DNA of 64,000 nt, from contig NZ_VUKA01000004.1 of assembly GCF_008386565.1 (NCBI RefSeq), forward strand, positions 124,001 to 188,000, read 5' to 3'. The stretch is from Teichococcus oryzae (lineage in GTDB: Bacteria > Pseudomonadota > Alphaproteobacteria > Acetobacterales > Acetobacteraceae). The notes under the pieces are model-generated. The model was not told the origin of the DNA and made no database searches. It was given only the letters and a program-made list of their open reading frames with translations. Below are positions 52,376-61,328 of the stretch, one piece after another (position 1 is the stretch's first letter; each line of letters opens with the position of its first letter). Made by a program: the position numbers and the translations under genes.

Positions 52376-53422
52376 CTACTCGGCAGCCGCCAGGAACAGG
52401 GGACCAGGCGGGTCGTGCGGAGCTTCCTCGTCCTCTGCCCAGGAAGCTGTCTGCGCCGCCCCGCGCGTCAGAGACCCGACAATGGCGGCCATTACCGGCG
52501 GGCAGACACCGTTGCCGAGTAATCGAATGCGGTCCCGCCGCTGGCCGATCCCATCGAGGCTGTAGCCACCCCAGAATCCCATGGCGGCCATGAGTTCGTC
52601 CACCTGGAGCATGCGCAGCATCGGTGTGCTGCCGCGCCAAGTCACCAGCCCGAAGCGGTCCAGCGTCGTGATGGTGCGGAGCGGCCGGTCGAGCGGCTGC
52701 CATCCGCCGGCGCCGTCCGAGCCGTAGTAGACGATGAGGAAGGGCGTGCCCTCGCCGAGCGCGGCGATGCCCCGCTTGGCGCGCTCCAGCGTGGCGGGGG
52801 CGCGACCCTCCGACCGGAGCGGACGGGAGCGATGGCCCTCGTCCTCTGCGGCAATAATGCCCTTCACCCAGGGGGCGCGCCCCCGCTGCCCCCGCACCTC
52901 CGACGGCGGCTGGGCAGCGAGGTCGCCGACGATGAAGACTCTCCGCCGGCTCTGCGGAACCCCAAAACGGGAAGCGTCGAGGATGTAGACCTCGGTCCTG
53001 TACCCAAGGCGCCGCAATTCGGTGAGAAGCGGCTCGTAGCCGTGCCAGCCACGCATGTGGACGACGTTCTCGATGACCACCCAGCGCGGCCGCGGGCTGA
53101 GGTCCCGGGCGAAGTTGGTGACGTAGAAGGCAGTACGCTTGCTGTCCTCGTCCCGCGGCCTACTCCCGCGCGCGCAGGTATGGTGAGTGCATTCCGGGGA
53201 GCCGAGCAGCAGGTCGATTTCGCCGATGTCGCCGAGGTCAGCGGGGCCACTCTCTGGCGTCATCCGCAGGTGGACCGCCTTGGCCGTCGAGAAGTTGCTC
53301 GCGTACGCCCGAACCGCGAGGTCCCAGGCGTCAACGCCGCAGACGATCTCTGCACCAGCAGCCTGGGCGCCCCAGCTGCTGCCGCCGCCGCCGCAGAAGA
53401 GATCTAGAGTTCGGATTCGCAC
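52376..53422 (-). CDS. DNA (cytosine-5-)-methyltransferase
   Basis: A 348-residue C5 methyltransferase. Motif I is LDLFCGGGGSS (residues 6-16). Motif IV is GSPECTHHT with the catalytic Cys78, preceded by Glu where most enzymes have Pro-Cys. Motif VI is VIENV (116-120), motif VIII QSRRRVFIVG, and motif X RDRIRLLGNGVCPP. It would methylate cytosine in a short target to protect self DNA. The target-recognition region (about residues 165-265) gives no readable site. It starts at GTG 53422, 46 nt after vsr. In class 2 DISARM a C5 methyltransferase (DrmMII) marks host DNA, so this is the candidate equivalent. Confidence 0.93.
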   Translation of the reverse strand: MRIRTLDLFCGGGGSSWGAQAAGAEIVCGVDAWDLAVRAYASNFSTAKAVHLRMTPESGPADLGDIGEIDLLLGSPECTHHTCARGSRPRDEDSKRTAFYVTNFARDLSPRPRWVVIENVVHMRGWHGYEPLLTELRRLGYRTEVYILDASRFGVPQSRRRVFIVGDLAAQPPSEVRGQRGRAPWVKGIIAAEDEGHRSRPLRSEGRAPATLERAKRGIAALGEGTPFLIVYYGSDGAGGWQPLDRPLRTITTLDRFGLVTWRGSTPMLRMLQVDELMAAMGFWGGYSLDGIGQRRDRIRLLGNGVCPPVMAAIVGSLTRGAAQTASWAEDEEAPHDPPGPLFLAAAE

Positions 53423-53468
53423 GATGCGCGAGACTAACGGGTTCGAGGCGTTTGGCCAGGCTTAATCC

Positions 53469-53900
53469 TCACCCGCGTGCAGTGACGCTGCCGATGCGGG
53501 CACCGTCGCATGGTGGCAGCAAGGACTCGATCCGCGCGATACAGGCGAGAAGATCCCGGCCAATTTGGTGCTCCCAAATCCTTACCACGCGCCATCCCGC
53601 GCGGCGGAGCCGACGGAAGTTCCTAGCGTCCCGCCGCCGGTTCGCCTCGATCTTGGCCTCCCACTTCTCGGAGAGCTTGTCCTTCCACTGCGGAAACCTC
53701 CACCCGTGCCAAAAGTCGCCATCCACGAAAACGGCCACCCCGGCCTCCCTGAACAGCATGTCTGGGCGTCCTGGCAGGTCGCGCGCGTGGGTCTCGAAAT
53801 CCCAGCCTCTGGCGCGGAGCGCCTCGGCGACGGCGCGTTCGGGACCAGTGTCCCTTCCCTTGATGCGGGCCATTACGGCGCTGCGCTTCTCGGGGGACAT
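53469..53900 (-). CDS. vsr: Very short patch repair endonuclease Vsr
   Basis: A 143-residue Vsr-family nicking endonuclease. SPEKRSAVMARIKGRDTGPE is the family start, the catalytic Asp is in GRPDMLF (about residue 47), and FVDGDFWHGWRFP is the His-containing motif. RRDARNFRRLRRAGWRVVRIWEHQ closes it. It nicks next to T in T:G mismatches made by deamination of 5-methylcytosine. That function matches the adjacent C5 methyltransferase. ATG 53900 is chosen; the frame extends to 53975 without family sequence. Confidence 0.94.
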   Translation of the reverse strand: MSPEKRSAVMARIKGRDTGPERAVAEALRARGWDFETHARDLPGRPDMLFREAGVAVFVDGDFWHGWRFPQWKDKLSEKWEAKIEANRRRDARNFRRLRRAGWRVVRIWEHQIGRDLLACIARIESLLPPCDGARIGSVTARG

Positions 53901-53969
53901 GATGTCCCCCCGATGCCGTCGCGCCGGCGGCGGCGTCCCGCCAGGGCCCTTTCGAGGTAGATCTTCGTC

Positions 53970-53997
53970 TTGCACCGTTCCACCAAGGATCTATTGT
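53970..53997 (+). promoter_or_regulatory. Candidate promoter in vsr/AIPR divergent region
   Basis: TTGCAC (53970-53975), 16 nt, TATTGT (53992-53997) would read towards the AIPR gene, leaving a leader of over 300 nt. The divergent gap 53901-54337 also must hold the vsr promoter; on the minus strand only a poor TTGACC with 15-nt spacing is visible near 54,003. No gene is seen in the gap. Confidence 0.28.
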
Positions 53998-54337
53998 GTC
54001 GTACGTGGGGTCAAGCTGGGTCACTTCCCTTCTGCCGGGTTCTGACGCGACCGTCGAACGGATTAGCGCCCGAAAGGAGAAATGGTTCCGACCGCGACGG
54101 CCCTGAGCATCTCTGCGGCGTGGAGATCGGCGGAGAGACGGGCGCCGGATTAGCACCGCGGCGCCGGACATCTCCGGAGTTCGATAGGAGTGACCGCTCC
54201 ACCTTCACCCGGAAAGTCCGACGGTGCCCGGGTTCGGAAAGGGCGGCGGGCGTATTCCAGAGCCTAACGCTGTGGAACTCGCCTCCAGGCCGGAGCAGTA
54301 CCGGCAAGGCAGGCCGCGAAGAAGCCGGAGAAGGCAT

Positions 54338-56113
54338 TTGTTTGAGGACCAACTGCTCGCAGAATTCCTTTCGAACCTGCGTACGGAGACTGATGACCGG
54401 CTCGGTGAGATCGAGCCGGGGACGCCACTCGCGGAGCATGTGGCGCTCGCCGAGGTCATGCTCGGTTACCTTGAGGAGGCAGGTTCCGTCGCGTCCCACG
54501 ACCTCTGCCCTCACGAGGACGCCTCGGGCCGCTCGCGCTGTCGCGTGGCTGCCTACTCCCTCCCCGATGAGTCTTCTCGGCTGGAGATCTTTACCGCTTA
54601 CCGCAGGCCGGACGACCGCGAGGCCACGCTGCCGCGGAGCGAGACCGTCCGCATAGGGGCGGCGGCGGCGCGCTTCTTCGAGCACGCGGCGAGGGGCGAC
54701 CTGACCCGCTTCGCCGGAAGCGCCCTCGCCGATGCCGCGGCACGCCGCATCGCGGCCGAGCTGCCGCGCATTGAGGATGTGCGCGTCCACGTGCTGACCG
54801 ATGCTGTGGTCAGGGGGGCAGACATCCCGCCGATGGAGGTCCACGGGCGCCGAGTGGAGTTTGAAGTCTGGGACGCGGAGCGGTTGAAGCGTGCGGCCGC
54901 CGAGGGGGTCACGCGGGAGCGCATCGAGATCGACTTCGTGGAGATGCTTGGTAGACCGCTGGCATGCCTGGAGATGAGGCCGCCTCCCCGCGAGTACCAG
55001 ACGTTCCTCGCAATCCTTCCCGGTGACCTAGTTTTCGCCCTCTACGAGCGGTACGGAGCAAGGCTGTTCGAGTTCAACGTCCGATCTTTCCTGCAGGCGA
55101 AGGGGGGCGTGAACAAGGGCATCCGGAGGACCATTGCCGAGGAGTCAGGTCGCTTCCTGGCATACAACAACGGCATCACCGCCACGGCCGACGAGATTGA
55201 CGCCGGCTCCTGGCACGGCGAGACGGTCATCCGCCGCGTCAGGGGTCTCCAGATCGTAAATGGCGCCCAGACCACCGCCTCCATCCATCGCGCAAAGAAG
55301 GTCGACCGGATGGATGTCAGCCAAGTCGCCGTGGCCATGAAGCTGACCCGGGTGGAGGCCGGTCGCCTCTCCGAGTTCGTGCCCTTGATCTCGCGATACG
55401 CCAACACGCAGAACGTGATCCAGGTGGCTGACCTATCTGCCAACAGTGATTTCCACATCGAACTCGAGCGGCTCTCCGAGCAGCTGTGGTGCCCTGGGGA
55501 GCGGACGCGCTGGTTCTACGAGAGAACCCGGGGTGCCTACCAAGTAGCCCGCGCGCGGTTCGGCTCGACGGCGGCGAAGCGCCGCGAGTTCGATGCGGTA
55601 TGTCCAAAGGGCAACGTTTTCAGCAAGACCGACCTCGCGAAGTTCCTCATGTGCTGGTGGGAGCGTCCGCAGACGGTCAGTCGGGGCGCGCAGAAGAACT
55701 TCTCCATCTTCATGTCCGAGCTTCCGGACAAGTTCCAGCGGGGATGGAAGCCGGACCCCGCGTTCTACCGCGAAGCGGTGTCGCTCGCGATTCTGTTCAG
55801 GTCGGCCCAGTCCGCCGTCAGGGCGGCGGAACTCGGGTCGTACGGGGCCAACGTTGTGGCGTTCATGGTTGCCCGCCTCGCCGCCGACTTCGGGGGCCAA
55901 TTCGACCTCGACGCTGTCTGGCGGGCGCAGCACGCCTCCAGCGAGATCCAGGCGCTCTTCGCGTCGTGGGCTCGCCCGCTCCACGAAGCGCTCCTCTCCG
56001 GCGCCGGGACGCGCAATGTCACCGAATGGTGCAAGCGCGACGACGCTTGGGAGCAGGTCCGCGTGGTCGACCTGCCGGAACCGTCGTCCAGGCTGCCCGA
56101 ACTCTTCGACTGA
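54338..56113 (+). CDS. AIPR family abortive-infection protein
   Basis: A 591-residue protein from the preferred TTG 54338, which has GGAG 7 nt upstream and a family-like start (FEDQLLAEFLSNLRTE). GTG 54224 and 54269 would add up to 38 residues. The AIPR core (PF10592, about residues 225-540) shows LFEFNVRSFLQAKGGVNKGIR, ERFLAYNNGI-like GRFLAYNNGITATA and LQIVNGAQTTASI. These define the abortive phage infection protein family, whose members occur with cytosine methyltransferase and Vsr genes. It is divergent from vsr and converges on the 652-residue gene with 24 nt between. Mechanism unknown. Confidence 0.88.
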   Translation: MFEDQLLAEFLSNLRTETDDRLGEIEPGTPLAEHVALAEVMLGYLEEAGSVASHDLCPHEDASGRSRCRVAAYSLPDESSRLEIFTAYRRPDDREATLPRSETVRIGAAAARFFEHAARGDLTRFAGSALADAAARRIAAELPRIEDVRVHVLTDAVVRGADIPPMEVHGRRVEFEVWDAERLKRAAAEGVTRERIEIDFVEMLGRPLACLEMRPPPREYQTFLAILPGDLVFALYERYGARLFEFNVRSFLQAKGGVNKGIRRTIAEESGRFLAYNNGITATADEIDAGSWHGETVIRRVRGLQIVNGAQTTASIHRAKKVDRMDVSQVAVAMKLTRVEAGRLSEFVPLISRYANTQNVIQVADLSANSDFHIELERLSEQLWCPGERTRWFYERTRGAYQVARARFGSTAAKRREFDAVCPKGNVFSKTDLAKFLMCWWERPQTVSRGAQKNFSIFMSELPDKFQRGWKPDPAFYREAVSLAILFRSAQSAVRAAELGSYGANVVAFMVARLAADFGGQFDLDAVWRAQHASSEIQALFASWARPLHEALLSGAGTRNVTEWCKRDDAWEQVRVVDLPEPSSRLPELFD

Positions 56114-56137
56114 CGCGAATGGCGGCGCCCGGCCCGA

Positions 56138-58096
56138 TCAGGCAGCGCCGTCCTCCGGCGGTGGATCGGCACTTGCCTTCTCGGCGTCCGCCTCGGGTTC
56201 GGCGCCCCGCACCGGGCCCGACACCGGCCCGAGGAAGCTGACTTGGTTCGTGGCGGGTCGATCCCGGCCGACGCCTTCCTTCCGCAAGCGACGTTTCGGA
56301 GATGGCTTTGCTGCCTCGCCCTCGACCGCTTCGGCACCGCCCTTCCTCAACCGGCGCCGCGGGGCTGGCTTCGTCTCCCCGCCTCCGGTCGTCCCCATGC
56401 CGTCCTGCGGAGCTTCTGATGCCCTATCGGCATCGGGAGACCCAGCGCCCTGACCTGTGGAGGACGGCCCCGGTCGCTTGCGGCCACCCCCGCCCCTCGG
56501 CTTCCGCGGGGCCTTCGCGGTCTCTGCCGGTGCGTCGCCGCTGGCGGGCCGCTCTGTGGATGCGGCAGCGGCATGCCAGCGCCGGGCCAATTTGACGTGG
56601 TGGCTGAGCACACGCGGCAGGTTCTGCTCCGTGGCAGCGCCGATCGGAAGCACCAACTCCAGTTCGTTCGAGCCCGGAGCGAGCCAAAGCACCGAACCGG
56701 GCTCCGCCTTCAGGGCGTCCGAGAGCGCCCCGCGAACAAGCGCCCCGCCCGCAATGCTGCCGATAACAACACGAAGACAGAGCGTTGGGGCTTGGGCTGC
56801 ATCGTTAGTCAAAGGGGAAACCAGGACCGCCACGCGGGTTTGGGGGCAGCTTCCTAGCATGCCCTCCTCGGGCCGTGCCTGCGAGAGTCCAAGGGACTCG
56901 GCTACGAGTTGCAGTTCCCGGACCAGTGCGGGCTCAAGATCACCGCTGGCAGCGATGCCTGGCGGGACCGCGCCGTCTTGGAGTGTCGAGGTCAGCGGCG
57001 CGGTGGCGGGAGCCGCCGGCAGTCGCGCCCTCAAGGGCGCGGCGAGATCCTCCAGCCGAACCGATGGGTTGGCCTCGACAGCAGAGGCAAACTCGCCGAG
57101 GACGTCGCGGAAGGGCTGCTTGATCGCCGAGGGCATCCTCGCGAGGCCCTCGCGGAAACCAGCGAGTGCCGCGGCCGTGAGGTGGACGGCCGGCCCCGGA
57201 AGCATGCCATCGGCCGAATCGTCCAGAATATCGTCTATCCGATCCCTCTGCAGGACGAGAAGGAGCGCCCGGAGCAGCAGGTCTCCCTCGTCGGCGAGAT
57301 CCTGTGGGCGCCTCGCCCTGCGGGATGTGATGACGTCAGAAACAAAGTTCCTAAACCTGTCGAGGTTGTCCGAGGAATAACCGCAGGCCCCGAGCGCCTC
57401 TGCGTAAAGGTCAACCAGTTCAAGGGGATCCTGCCCCGGCAGCCCGCGCAGGCTGGACGTGACTGCGGCGACCGCGGTGCCCGGCGTCTCCCATGGGCCG
57501 TCTGGCGAGAGCAGGGAGTTGACGAAGGCGGGCAGGTCGACAGGGAGGCGCCCGGCGCCGTCGAAGAAGGCGCCCGCCTCAGCCGCGGCCTCGAGGCGTC
57601 GGTGTGCGAGTGATAGGACAGTGCCGACAGCGCCTGCCAGGGCATCTGCCCGAATCCAGTCCTGCGCCTCGCCTGCCGCTCCATCGGTGGGCTCCGCGTT
57701 GAAACGGGATGGCCCCTCCCGACTGAAGAGTGCGGGCGCGACCTCCATGCTCAACCCGTCGGTGCTGATGTTCTCGAACATCTTTCCCGCGACCTGGTCG
57801 CGTTCGTCCCCCGTGCGGAAGACGAACGCCGCGATTCGCCCGAGCGGAACGCAGTTGGCCTGGGTGTCGCCGATGGGGCCGGCGGACACCTCGAGGCGGC
57901 ATAGCACCGGGAACTCACCGTCCAGGCCCCCCGTCACTGCCGTCAGCTCCGCTGCCCGCAACGCGTCCACCACCGGCCGACTCGCAAGGTGCCGCATTCC
58001 CCTGCCGGGTCGGGCAGAGGCACGAAGGCTTTCCAGAATCGACAGGGACTCTCGGAAATTGGAGACAAGATGGGGAACAGGACTGTCCGAACTCAT
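56138..58096 (-). CDS. Unknown 652-residue protein of the DrmAB operon
   Basis: Not recognised. Residues 1-450 look like one or two alpha/beta-helical domains (VPHLVSNFRESLSILESL; FPVLCRLEVSAGPIGDTQANCVPLGRIAAFVF; VRVAVLVSPL-like RVAVLVSPLTND; LWLAPGSNELELVLPIG). No helicase, nuclease or protease motif is visible. Residues about 495-652 are a low-complexity, probably disordered tail, Pro/Arg/Lys-rich with two near-identical basic repeats, KPAPRRRLRKGG and KPSPKRRLRKEG, which could bind nucleic acid. Its ATG overlaps the SF1 helicase stop (ATGA), so it is the fourth gene of the operon and should be made in step with DrmA, DrmB and the helicase. Confidence 0.8.
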   Translation of the reverse strand: MSSDSPVPHLVSNFRESLSILESLRASARPGRGMRHLASRPVVDALRAAELTAVTGGLDGEFPVLCRLEVSAGPIGDTQANCVPLGRIAAFVFRTGDERDQVAGKMFENISTDGLSMEVAPALFSREGPSRFNAEPTDGAAGEAQDWIRADALAGAVGTVLSLAHRRLEAAAEAGAFFDGAGRLPVDLPAFVNSLLSPDGPWETPGTAVAAVTSSLRGLPGQDPLELVDLYAEALGACGYSSDNLDRFRNFVSDVITSRRARRPQDLADEGDLLLRALLLVLQRDRIDDILDDSADGMLPGPAVHLTAAALAGFREGLARMPSAIKQPFRDVLGEFASAVEANPSVRLEDLAAPLRARLPAAPATAPLTSTLQDGAVPPGIAASGDLEPALVRELQLVAESLGLSQARPEEGMLGSCPQTRVAVLVSPLTNDAAQAPTLCLRVVIGSIAGGALVRGALSDALKAEPGSVLWLAPGSNELELVLPIGAATEQNLPRVLSHHVKLARRWHAAAASTERPASGDAPAETAKAPRKPRGGGGRKRPGPSSTGQGAGSPDADRASEAPQDGMGTTGGGETKPAPRRRLRKGGAEAVEGEAAKPSPKRRLRKEGVGRDRPATNQVSFLGPVSGPVRGAEPEADAEKASADPPPEDGAA

Positions 58097-59499
58097 GCCA
58101 GGATCCTGATGGCAGGTGCTCGCGGCATCAACCCGAGCACTTGGGGCCTATCCGAGGGCCTGCCGACCCACAGGAGAGCAAGGCTTCGACGGGCCCGCGC
58201 CGACATGACGTACATGCCCATCTTGAAGAAGTCCTCCTGGCCCTCCTCGATCCGGGCTGCATGGATGTTGACGACAAAGACTGCATCGAACTCCAGTCCC
58301 TTGCAGCTGGCACGATTCAGCACCGTCACGGCAGGCTCGTCGAAGACGAGGTGCCGCTTCGGCTGATTGAATTCCGGGTCTCGAAAGGCATAGGTCTGGA
58401 CGCGCACGCTCGAAGGAGCGGCCGCCGTACGCAGCGCGTCGAAGTAGGCCCGGCGGGCAGTGTCGTCGTCGGGTATGAGCACCCCGATCTCATGCTTCGG
58501 GTTGTTGCGCTGGTACGTAACGATCTGCTCCACAGCCGTCTGCACGCTCTCACAGCGCCGCATTTCCGGAGTCGGTCCCCTTCGCTCAGGAAGCAACGGG
58601 ATGCCCGTGTTCGCTCCGGCGAAGAAGTGCTGCGCGACGAGCGCGACCTGCCTTGTGTTCCGGAAGTTGGTACGCAGATGGTAATGGCGCGAAGCCGGGA
58701 TCGCCAGGGCCGTCTCAATGTCCGATATGGTCGAGTGCTGCTTGGCGCTGAGGCGCTGGTTCTCGTCGGCCAGCACCATCACCGCTAGTGGCCGCCCCTC
58801 CGGTCCAATCACTCCCTCGGACATCAACCGCAGCAGCCTAAAGAACTCCGGTGGGAAGTCCTGGCCCTCGTCGATGATCAGCTTGTCAATGGACAGAGCG
58901 TCCCAGCGGGCGACGGACTGGTGCTTCAGGAGGTGCCGGGTAACAGTGTCCCAGTCGACAGCGAACTCACTTTCCTCCGAGGCAGGAAGATCAGACGTGG
59001 GAGACCATCTACTGAACGCGCCGGGATTCCGCCAGTACTCGTCGGGTTCCACCGTCCAACTGTAGCCGCGAGATTTACCACTCTTCGGGCTCCAGGGTGC
59101 CCAGATCGCGGGCTTCCACTTAGCACCAAGCTCCTTGACCTTCTCACGTTCGTCGAAAGAAGTATCGAGGAGAATCAACGCTGCGTTCGCGGCCGGTGGA
59201 ACCCGCAAGCCGAACCACAGCTCCTTGAAGAGCTGGCGCACGGTCCGCACCTGGATTCCCTGAGCCTCGAGCGACCCTATACCGTCCGGGAGGCGGCACG
59301 CGTATGCCTCGAGCATCCTGTTGAACATCGCCACGGCAGTCCGTCGGCCCTTCTTCGCCGCCTCCATAGCCCTCAGCACCGCGAGTACGGTCTTTCCCGT
59401 GCCGGGCGGTCCCGAGACGAGGACGCGGCCGTCCTCGGGCGCGTACAGGTAGACCCGTTCTTGCTCTTCGTTCAGATCGCGCGCGTTTGGCAGCCTCAT
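58093..59499 (-). CDS. SF1 (UvrD/Rep-like) helicase with DUF5710-like insertion
   Basis: A 468-residue SF1 helicase. Walker A is GPPGTGKT (30-37), motif II IIDEGQDF (208-215), motif III VLADENQRL (242-250), motif IV region LRTNFRNT (275-282), motif V ASCKGLEFDAV and motif VI VMSARARRSLALLW. Between motifs Ia and II, at about residues 108-155, sits a segment with LLDTSFDEREKVKELGAKW plus WxPxS and EYW, like the DUF5710 domain (LGARWD...WYVP). It starts at ATG 59499 inside the DrmB stop. SF1 helicases translocate on single-stranded DNA; the role here may be unwinding after DrmAB loading (inference). Confidence 0.88.
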   Translation of the reverse strand: MRLPNARDLNEEQERVYLYAPEDGRVLVSGPPGTGKTVLAVLRAMEAAKKGRRTAVAMFNRMLEAYACRLPDGIGSLEAQGIQVRTVRQLFKELWFGLRVPPAANAALILLDTSFDEREKVKELGAKWKPAIWAPWSPKSGKSRGYSWTVEPDEYWRNPGAFSRWSPTSDLPASEESEFAVDWDTVTRHLLKHQSVARWDALSIDKLIIDEGQDFPPEFFRLLRLMSEGVIGPEGRPLAVMVLADENQRLSAKQHSTISDIETALAIPASRHYHLRTNFRNTRQVALVAQHFFAGANTGIPLLPERRGPTPEMRRCESVQTAVEQIVTYQRNNPKHEIGVLIPDDDTARRAYFDALRTAAAPSSVRVQTYAFRDPEFNQPKRHLVFDEPAVTVLNRASCKGLEFDAVFVVNIHAARIEEGQEDFFKMGMYVMSARARRSLALLWVGRPSDRPQVLGLMPRAPAIRILA

Positions 59500-61328
59500 G
59501 GCGAGCCCGCCAGCACGCCCTCGAGCAGCCCCGGGAGGGACGACCCACGTCCAAGGAGGAGGCTCCTGTCGAGCAGCGTGTTGGCGAGCACGCAGGAGGT
59601 CTCGGGGACGAGGGAGCAGGCATGGCAGGCGGCCCGGTTGAAGCCGCCGAGTCCCTGCCCCTGGGTCTCCCGGCACACCGGGTCCGCGGAGCACCACACC
59701 CCGCGGTCCAGGGCCACCCTGATTAGGTCGCCGAGCCTGTCTGGCCGCCCCTGCCGTACAAGGCCGCCAAGGGAGCCCTCGGAGTCGCCGTCCGCCGTGT
59801 AGATGAGCAGCCCGGCCATGTCGGGGCCCGCATAGATTCTCTCGCGCAGGGCAGAGGAGGAGTAGCCGGACTCGAACACGAGCTGCCTCATCAGCAGGTG
59901 GGAGAGGGTGTGGATGGCGATCAACCTCGGCGTCGGCCTCGGCAGGAACCAGTATCCCTGGTCCTGCCAGTGGCGCTCGAGTTCGGCGAGCCGCGCGGAC
60001 TCGTCGCGGTCCGCCCGGACCGCCGCCTCCCACCGGGAGACGAAGTCGAGGTCGAAGGCGATGAATATGCCTTCGCCGAACACCTCGACCGAGGGCAGCC
60101 ATGGGCGGACCCCCGGGGGAAAGGCGCGGCCGGCCTCGGGCCGCACCAGTGCCCCGTCTGGCTTGATGCGCCTGAAGCCCAAAAAGGCCCGGACCTCCCG
60201 GAGGCGATCCGCGAGCAGGACGCGCGCGAACGGCGCCCCCCCACCGACCTTCGGAGGAGGTGTCTCCCGGCAGACGAGATCGTCCGACGCAAAGTCCGCA
60301 GCCTCGGCGGATGTCAGGAAACGCCACTCCTCGGCCAGAATGTCCTCGGCATCCCAATCCGGATCGCCGTCGTCCGCGGCGCTAGATGCTGCCCCACCGA
60401 CGGGCGCGGATGCACGGAGGTGCTCCAGGACGAGTTCGAGGGGCAGCGCGAACTCGTCGGCGAGCATCTGGGCGAACCGGGCGATCCTCGGGTGGGGTAC
60501 GTTGCCCGTCGACGCGAGGTCGGCCGCAACCTCCTTCGCCATCTCGAAGGTGGTCGAGGCCAGCATCCTGGCCACCGCCGCGTCATGCGCCAAGGCCCCG
60601 CCGCCATCCCCCAGCGAGAGGGCGGACGCGGTGACGGGGTAGTACAGGTTCGTGGCGCCGCGTTGGAGGACCGAAGGCTCCCTCGTGCAGGTGAACCCGC
60701 CCGTCCGGGCCTGCCAGGGATGGCACGATGGGCAGCGCGCCCCTATAGCCTTCATGGACCCCTTTGACGTGATGCCGTCGAGCGACTCGGATGACCCGCA
60801 GTCCTCGCAGAGGATCTTCAGCGTTTCGAGGCCGCCCGTCCCGGTCTCGTCTACCAACAGCTTCAACCGCTCATGGGAGCGGCAGCCGCCCCGGTTCGAC
60901 TTGTGGACCCACAGGTGCCACGGCACGTCGTCCAGGTGGCCGTCCTCACAGGCGACCACGAACCGCATCGGTACCAGCGTGCCCTCCTGCTGGCACTGAG
61001 GGCACCTCATCGGCAGTCCAGGGCGCCCGTGCCGGGCCTCCTGCCATCGGATGATGCGGCGGCACCGGGGGTTGTTGCAGAACATGGCCTCCGGGAAGCG
61101 GTGCAGGAGCACGCGCCCCGGCGACCCCGGGCGGTCCGCAGGCGGCTTCCTGAGGTCGCGGCGGAGCCGCTGCTCCATCCGCTGTAGGCGGACGTACTCC
61201 GAGGGCGAGCCCCAATCCACCGCGTCGCAGACAACGAAGGACTCGTCCCCGATGTCAATGACAGCGCCGATGCCCCCGGCGCCGACGAGCTGGGTGCGGC
61301 GGAGTTCGTAGTTCTTGCCTGTGCTCAC
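59496..61328 (-). CDS. drmB: DrmB-like DUF1998 protein (DISARM)
   Basis: A 610-residue protein. The N-terminus RRTQLVGAGGIGAVIDIGDESFVVCDAVDW is the DrmB opening. A zinc-type cluster follows (Cys84, Cys89, Cys109, Cys112) with FVVACEDGHLDDVPWHLWVH. The C-terminal DUF1998 region has IAIHTLSHLLMRQL, a YSSSALRERIY stretch, LLIYTADGDSEGSLGGLV and a Cys cluster in WCSADPVC...CHACSLVPETSCVLAN. DrmB works with DrmA in a complex that senses and blocks incoming DNA in DISARM. GTG 61328 overlaps the DrmA stop (GTGA). Confidence 0.88.
   Translation of the reverse strand: MSTGKNYELRRTQLVGAGGIGAVIDIGDESFVVCDAVDWGSPSEYVRLQRMEQRLRRDLRKPPADRPGSPGRVLLHRFPEAMFCNNPRCRRIIRWQEARHGRPGLPMRCPQCQQEGTLVPMRFVVACEDGHLDDVPWHLWVHKSNRGGCRSHERLKLLVDETGTGGLETLKILCEDCGSSESLDGITSKGSMKAIGARCPSCHPWQARTGGFTCTREPSVLQRGATNLYYPVTASALSLGDGGGALAHDAAVARMLASTTFEMAKEVAADLASTGNVPHPRIARFAQMLADEFALPLELVLEHLRASAPVGGAASSAADDGDPDWDAEDILAEEWRFLTSAEAADFASDDLVCRETPPPKVGGGAPFARVLLADRLREVRAFLGFRRIKPDGALVRPEAGRAFPPGVRPWLPSVEVFGEGIFIAFDLDFVSRWEAAVRADRDESARLAELERHWQDQGYWFLPRPTPRLIAIHTLSHLLMRQLVFESGYSSSALRERIYAGPDMAGLLIYTADGDSEGSLGGLVRQGRPDRLGDLIRVALDRGVWCSADPVCRETQGQGLGGFNRAACHACSLVPETSCVLANTLLDRSLLLGRGSSLPGLLEGVLAGSP

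Noticed and set aside
53160-53422. Loss of the catalytic Pro-Cys motif in the methyltransferase
   Set aside because: The Cys itself is kept in SPEC; a PEC variant is seen in some C5 methyltransferases, so this is not evidence of inactivity.
54011-54844. 277-residue minus-strand frame opposite the AIPR gene
   Set aside because: It is antisense to a recognisable AIPR protein and has no family motif.
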